Source: Verrucomicrobiota bacterium (lineage in GTDB: Bacteria; Verrucomicrobiota; Verrucomicrobiia; Opitutales; Opitutaceae). Taken from it: a stretch of DNA of 9,142 nucleotides. Positions 6,614 to 9,142 of this stretch are shown here, piece by piece. A program made the translations under genes and the position numbers. The notes under the pieces are model-generated. The model did not search any database. It was not told the origin of the DNA and worked only from the letters and a program-made list of their open reading frames with translations. The stretch's first letter is position 1. The number at the start of each line of letters is the position of its first letter. The DNA lies in NCBI GenBank assembly GCA_023446865.1, contig JAEXPL010000439.1, positions 1-9,142 on the forward strand, given 5' to 3'.

Positions 6614-7333
6614 ATGAGTCTCGCTCGCGCAGTCCGCAAACCATCCGTCGCCTCTCGGCCCGCCGCCAAACCGGCGGTGCGTCCCGCCGTGCCCGTCCCG
6701 GCGGCACCGCCGCCCCCACCGGCCCCGCCACCGGCGCCCGCTGGTGCCACGCCGGCCGAGATCGAGTTCTGGGACTTCCGTTACCGGACCAACCGCACGC
6801 CTTGGGATGCGGGCCGCGCCCCCGTGGGGCTGCTCCAGTGGATCGAGCGCAACCCGCCCCGGCGTCGCCACATTCTCATTCCCGGCTGCGGCCGCGGCCA
6901 CGAGATCTTCTCGTTCTCCGGCGCCGGCTGGAACACCACCGCCATCGACATGAGCCCGGCGGCCATCGAGAAGGTGAAGCGGCGCGCCAACCGCGCCCTC
7001 GCCAAGCAGATCTACTGCGGCGACTTCTTCACCCACCCGTTCAACACCCCGCAGTTCGACGTCATCTACCAGCGCGTTTTCCTCAACGCCCTGCCCCCTG
7101 CCCGCTGGCCCGATTTCGTCGCGCGCGTGGCGTCGCTCCTCAAGCCCGGCGGCGTGCTCCTCGGCTCCTTCCTCTTCGGTGAACGCGGCACGGAACCGCC
7201 GCACGGCCTGGCCGACGGCGAAGACCGCCGCCTCTTCGAGTCGCGGTTCATGCTCGTCGAGGAAGCGCCGGTGACCGACTCCGTTCCCGCCTTCGAGGGC
7301 CGCGAACGCTGGCAAGTTTGGCAGAAACGCTGA
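6614..7333 (+). CDS. TPMT-like SAM-dependent methyltransferase
   Basis: A 239-residue protein. The ATG at 6614 (MSLARAVRK) is preferred; the open frame further upstream overlaps the divergent phosphorylase gene. Residues 1-45 are a basic then Ala/Pro-rich tail with long proline runs (31-43), likely disordered. The methyltransferase domain begins at EFWDFRYRTNRTPWDAG (51-67), the TPMT-type N-terminal signature. SAM motif I is ILIPGCGRGHEIFSFS (87-102), followed by the acidic residue in AIDMS (110-114), CGDFF (135-139), VFLNALPPARW (155-165) and LLKPGGVLLGSF (175-186). Members methylate thiols, halides, selenium or tellurium species or small acceptors; the acceptor here cannot be read from sequence. 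The gene precedes clpP by 71 bp on the same strand, so co-transcription is possible. No Shine-Dalgarno is visible. Confidence 0.87.
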   Translation: MSLARAVRKPSVASRPAAKPAVRPAVPVPAAPPPPPAPPPAPAGATPAEIEFWDFRYRTNRTPWDAGRAPVGLLQWIERNPPRRRHILIPGCGRGHEIFSFSGAGWNTTAIDMSPAAIEKVKRRANRALAKQIYCGDFFTHPFNTPQFDVIYQRVFLNALPPARWPDFVARVASLLKPGGVLLGSFLFGERGTEPPHGLADGEDRRLFESRFMLVEEAPVTDSVPAFEGRERWQVWQKR

Positions 7334-7404
7334 TCAGGCTCCGGGCGCGCCTCCGGCCGGAAACGCGCTCGCCAACCCAACCTCCCCGGCCACCCTCTCC
7401 GTCC

Positions 7405-8061
7405 ATGCACTTCGAGCACCTCCAGCCCGGCCTCAATGTCCCGCCCGCCCCGCACCTCGACGACGACGATGACGACGAGTGCGAATGCGAGGACAAGTCG
7501 GCCAAGAACGCCGGCACCATCGGCACGCTCATCCAGCGGAAATTCCTCGAGCAGCGGAAAATCTTCCTCTGGGGCGCCGTGACCGACGAGACCGCCAAGG
7601 ACATCACGGAGAAGCTCCTGTACCTCGAAGCCGTCGCCCCCGGCAAGGAGATCACCTTCTACATGAACACGCCGGGCGGCTCGATCACCGCCGGCATGGC
7701 CGTGTACGACACGATGCAGCTGATCACCTCCCCGATCACCGTCGTCGTCACCGGCATGGCCGCGTCCATGGGCTCGATCCTCCTCAGTGGCGCGCCGAAG
7801 GGCCGCCGCCTGATCTACCCGCACGCTCGGGTCCTCATCCACCAGCCGCTTATCACCGGCCGCATGATCGGCCCGGCGGTCGACATCAACATCCAGGCCC
7901 GCGAGATGGAGAAACTCCGCGAGGAGCTCAACCAGATCCTCGCCAAGGCGTCCGGCCAGCCGATGGAGAAGGTCACCAAGGACACCGACCGCGACTTCTA
8001 CCTCAACGCCCAGGAAGCGATCGAGTACGGCCTCGCCGACCGGATCGTGGAGAAGTTCTGA
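7405..8061 (+). CDS. clpP: ClpP-family serine peptidase with polyacidic N-terminus
   Basis: A 218-residue Clp protease proteolytic subunit, starting at the ATG at 7405 (MHFEHLQPGL). The open frame reaches 7318, but that overlaps the methyltransferase end and adds only a basic/proline-rich stretch. The core is standard: IFLWGAVTDETAKDI (53-67), YMNTPGGSITAGM (86-98), nucleophile S121 in GMAASMGS, H146 in RVLIHQPL, and D197 in DTDRDFYL, so the Ser-His-Asp triad is intact. The part that normally forms the axial loops and first helix is replaced by PPAPHLDDDDDDECECEDK (13-31), with ten acidic residues in the twelve from 19 to 30 and two Cys. The handle-side loop after H146 (PLITGRMIGPAVDIN) is about two residues longer than in E. 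coli ClpP. It would form barrel-shaped tetradecamers that work with a ClpX/ClpA-type unfoldase; none is encoded here. A terminator follows. Confidence 0.94.
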   Translation: MHFEHLQPGLNVPPAPHLDDDDDDECECEDKSAKNAGTIGTLIQRKFLEQRKIFLWGAVTDETAKDITEKLLYLEAVAPGKEITFYMNTPGGSITAGMAVYDTMQLITSPITVVVTGMAASMGSILLSGAPKGRRLIYPHARVLIHQPLITGRMIGPAVDINIQAREMEKLREELNQILAKASGQPMEKVTKDTDRDFYLNAQEAIEYGLADRIVEKF

Positions 8062-8096
8062 GGCGCGACGAGTCAGCGTCACCACCGTTCACCGAC

Positions 8097-8122
8097 AAGG
8101 CCGGCCCCGTGCCGGCCTTTTT
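8097..8122 (+). terminator. Intrinsic terminator after clpP
   Basis: A perfect nine-base stem, AAGGCCGGC (8097-8105) with GCCGGCCTT (8111-8119), and a five-base loop CCCGT are followed directly by a T-run (8118-8122). It lies 36 bp after the clpP stop. On the opposite strand the stem is followed by only two T, so it should act mainly on plus-strand transcripts. Confidence 0.92.
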
Positions 8123-8133
8123 GCTGTCCGGCA

Positions 8134-8161
8134 CTCGACCCTCGTCTCTCGTCACTCGACG
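8134..8161. repeat. Four-copy heptamer tandem repeat CTCGWCN
   Basis: Four consecutive seven-base units read CTCGACC, CTCGTCT, CTCGTCA, CTCGACG with no gaps, in the convergent spacer between the clpP terminator and the end of the phosphatase-family gene. The first and last units share CTCGAC and the middle two share CTCGTC. Confidence 0.6.
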
Positions 8162-8168
8162 GCCACGA

Positions 8169-9050
8169 TCAACGCGCCTGCAGCCGGACCAGCACCGGCC
8201 GGTGGTCGCTCGCCCCGCGCACCGCCGGCGAGTCGTGCACCCACAGCCGCTCCACCGCCGGCCGCAGCGCCGGCGAGACCAAGATGTAGTCCACCCGGCT
8301 GAAGGAATCCTCCTTGCGAAAGTGGTGCGTCCAGCCGTCGCCCGCGGCGTCGAGCGCGGGCAGCAACAGCGCGACCTCCGTCTTGCCGCGCCGGAGCAAC
8401 GCCTGGAGCGGCTCGCTGCGCGGCCCGTCGTTGCAGTCGCCGAGAACCAGGAACTTCGCCCCGGCCGGCCGCGGGAAACGTTCGAGCACCAAGTTCCGCA
8501 CCGCGACCGCCTCGCCGAGCCGTTGCTTCGCGGAGAACGGGTCCTTCGGGTCGCCGGTGTGCCGGCTCTTCAGATGCACAACAAAGAGCGTCACCTCGCC
8601 CCGGCCCAGCGCCACGGTCACCTCCAGCACGCCCCGGCGCACGAACTCCCCGCCGCCCCGGCAGGGCACCTCGGCATGCAGGACGGTGCGCGTGAGCGGC
8701 ACGCGCGACAGCACCGCCACGTGGCGCTTCGGATCGGGCCCGTCGACCAACGCCCGGAAGCGGTACTCCGCTCCCTCGGCGGCGAGATCGCGCTGCAGCT
8801 CCTCGAGGTACGGAAGCGGCCCCATCTCCTGCAGCGCGAGCACATCCGGCCCCGCCTCGCGGATCGCTCCGCGCACCGCCGCCTTGGCCTGCTCCGGCTT
8901 CGGGTAGTCCTCACGGTACTCGCCGTCGACCATCCGGCTTTCGGCGACGTAGTTCTCCACGTTCCACGTCATCACCGTGAGCGCGCCGCTTTCCGCGCCG
9001 GCGCGCAGCGCGACCAGCCCGAACAGGAGCCCGGCGAGGAGGCGCCTCAA
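8169..9050 (-). CDS. Secreted endonuclease/exonuclease/phosphatase-family protein
   Basis: A 293-residue protein if started at the TTG at 9050, which shares TTGA with the stop of the upstream M48 gene. That start gives a good Sec signal peptide: two Arg, then the hydrophobic LLAGLLFGLVAL, then RAGA-ES as a probable cleavage site. The longer frame from 9122 would run well into the M48 gene and hide the signal. EEP-superfamily motifs are complete: MTWNVENY (N30), LALQEM (E75), VVHLKSRHTG (H159), LVLGDCNDG (D205, N207), RVDYILVSP (D254) and SDHRP (D282, H283), which form the Mg2+-dependent phosphodiesterase/phosphatase site. Its substrate could be nucleic acid, a phospholipid or a sugar phosphate; the signal peptide points to a periplasmic or secreted role. 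The fold assignment is firm and the substrate is unknown. Confidence 0.88.
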   Translation of the reverse strand: MRRLLAGLLFGLVALRAGAESGALTVMTWNVENYVAESRMVDGEYREDYPKPEQAKAAVRGAIREAGPDVLALQEMGPLPYLEELQRDLAAEGAEYRFRALVDGPDPKRHVAVLSRVPLTRTVLHAEVPCRGGGEFVRRGVLEVTVALGRGEVTLFVVHLKSRHTGDPKDPFSAKQRLGEAVAVRNLVLERFPRPAGAKFLVLGDCNDGPRSEPLQALLRRGKTEVALLLPALDAAGDGWTHHFRKEDSFSRVDYILVSPALRPAVERLWVHDSPAVRGASDHRPVLVRLQAR

Positions 9051-9142
9051 CGCTCCGGCGCGCGCAACGTGCGCTCGCGCTCGATCAGCGTCGGATGGGA
9101 GTAGTGGAAGGTGCTGAACCACGGGTGCGGGGTGAGGTTGGT
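9047..9142 (-). CDS. M48 (Ste24-like) metallopeptidase, C-terminal fragment
   Basis: The last 31 codons and TGA stop of a gene entering from the right edge. The peptide contains TPHPWFSTFHYSHPTLIERE, matching the conserved C-terminal end of Ste24/HtpX-type M48 peptidases (W[FY]S..HYSHP.L.ER). The HEXXH zinc site lies outside the window. M48 Ste24-like enzymes are membrane-bound zinc proteases. The stop overlaps the TTG start of the following EEP gene by four bases, implying one transcript. Identity rests on this short tail only. Confidence 0.72.
   Translation of the reverse strand, partial: TNLTPHPWFSTFHYSHPTLIERERTLRAPER

Noticed and set aside
5822..7315. A 497-codon minus-strand frame spanning the phosphorylase and methyltransferase region
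   Set aside because: It covers two better-supported genes on opposite strands and has a low-complexity Arg/Gly/Ala composition with no motif.
7066..8085. A 339-codon minus-strand frame opposite clpP
   Set aside because: Val/Asp/Gly-rich shadow of the clpP codons; ClpP catalytic motifs on the plus strand are unambiguous.
7479..9104. A 541-codon plus-strand frame from within clpP through the EEP gene
   Set aside because: It overlaps clpP in another frame, reads through the strong terminator and is antisense to the EEP gene; its composition is His/Arg/Pro-rich.

Overview
This is a high-GC, gene-dense bacterial window with ten protein-coding genes, two of them cut by the window edges. I see no rRNA, tRNA, CRISPR array, insertion sequence or phage gene. 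Most starts lack a recognisable Shine-Dalgarno sequence. The gene families and very high GC would suit a Verrucomicrobiota member (Opitutales-like), but no taxonomic marker is present, so this placement is a weak inference.

Layout. (1) Bases 1-3401, minus strand: a MoxR AAA+ ATPase, a DUF58 membrane protein and a TgpA-like DUF3488/transglutaminase protein, with overlapping ends. This is the widespread MoxR-DUF58-transglutaminase cluster, thought to act as an ATPase plus membrane partners in envelope or protein-complex maturation. (2) Bases 3635-4546, plus strand, divergent from moxR: an ArsP/YraQ-type (DUF318) permease with a Cys-rich loop, probably exporting a metal or metalloid species. (3) Bases 4577-6471, minus strand: a likely three-gene operon, read in the order purine nucleoside phosphorylase (MTAP/PNP family), small muconolactone-isomerase-like ferredoxin-fold protein, NAD(P)-dependent beta-hydroxyacid dehydrogenase. 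(4) Bases 6614-8061, plus strand: a TPMT-like SAM methyltransferase, then a ClpP-family serine peptidase with an unusual polyacidic N-terminus, closed by a clear intrinsic terminator at 8097-8122. (5) Bases 8169-9142, minus strand: a secreted endonuclease/exonuclease/phosphatase-family protein translationally coupled to the C-terminus of an M48 (Ste24-like) metallopeptidase that continues past the right edge.

Most of the window is ordinary housekeeping or accessory sequence. The points most worth a second look are the acidic/Cys N-terminal segment of the ClpP homologue, the CxCxxxCxC loop of the permease, the Lys in place of the usual sensor-1 Asn of MoxR, the Asn/Ala purine-site residues of the phosphorylase and the operon it heads, and a four-copy heptamer array after the clpP terminator. 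I do not see convincing evidence for an entirely new multi-gene system.
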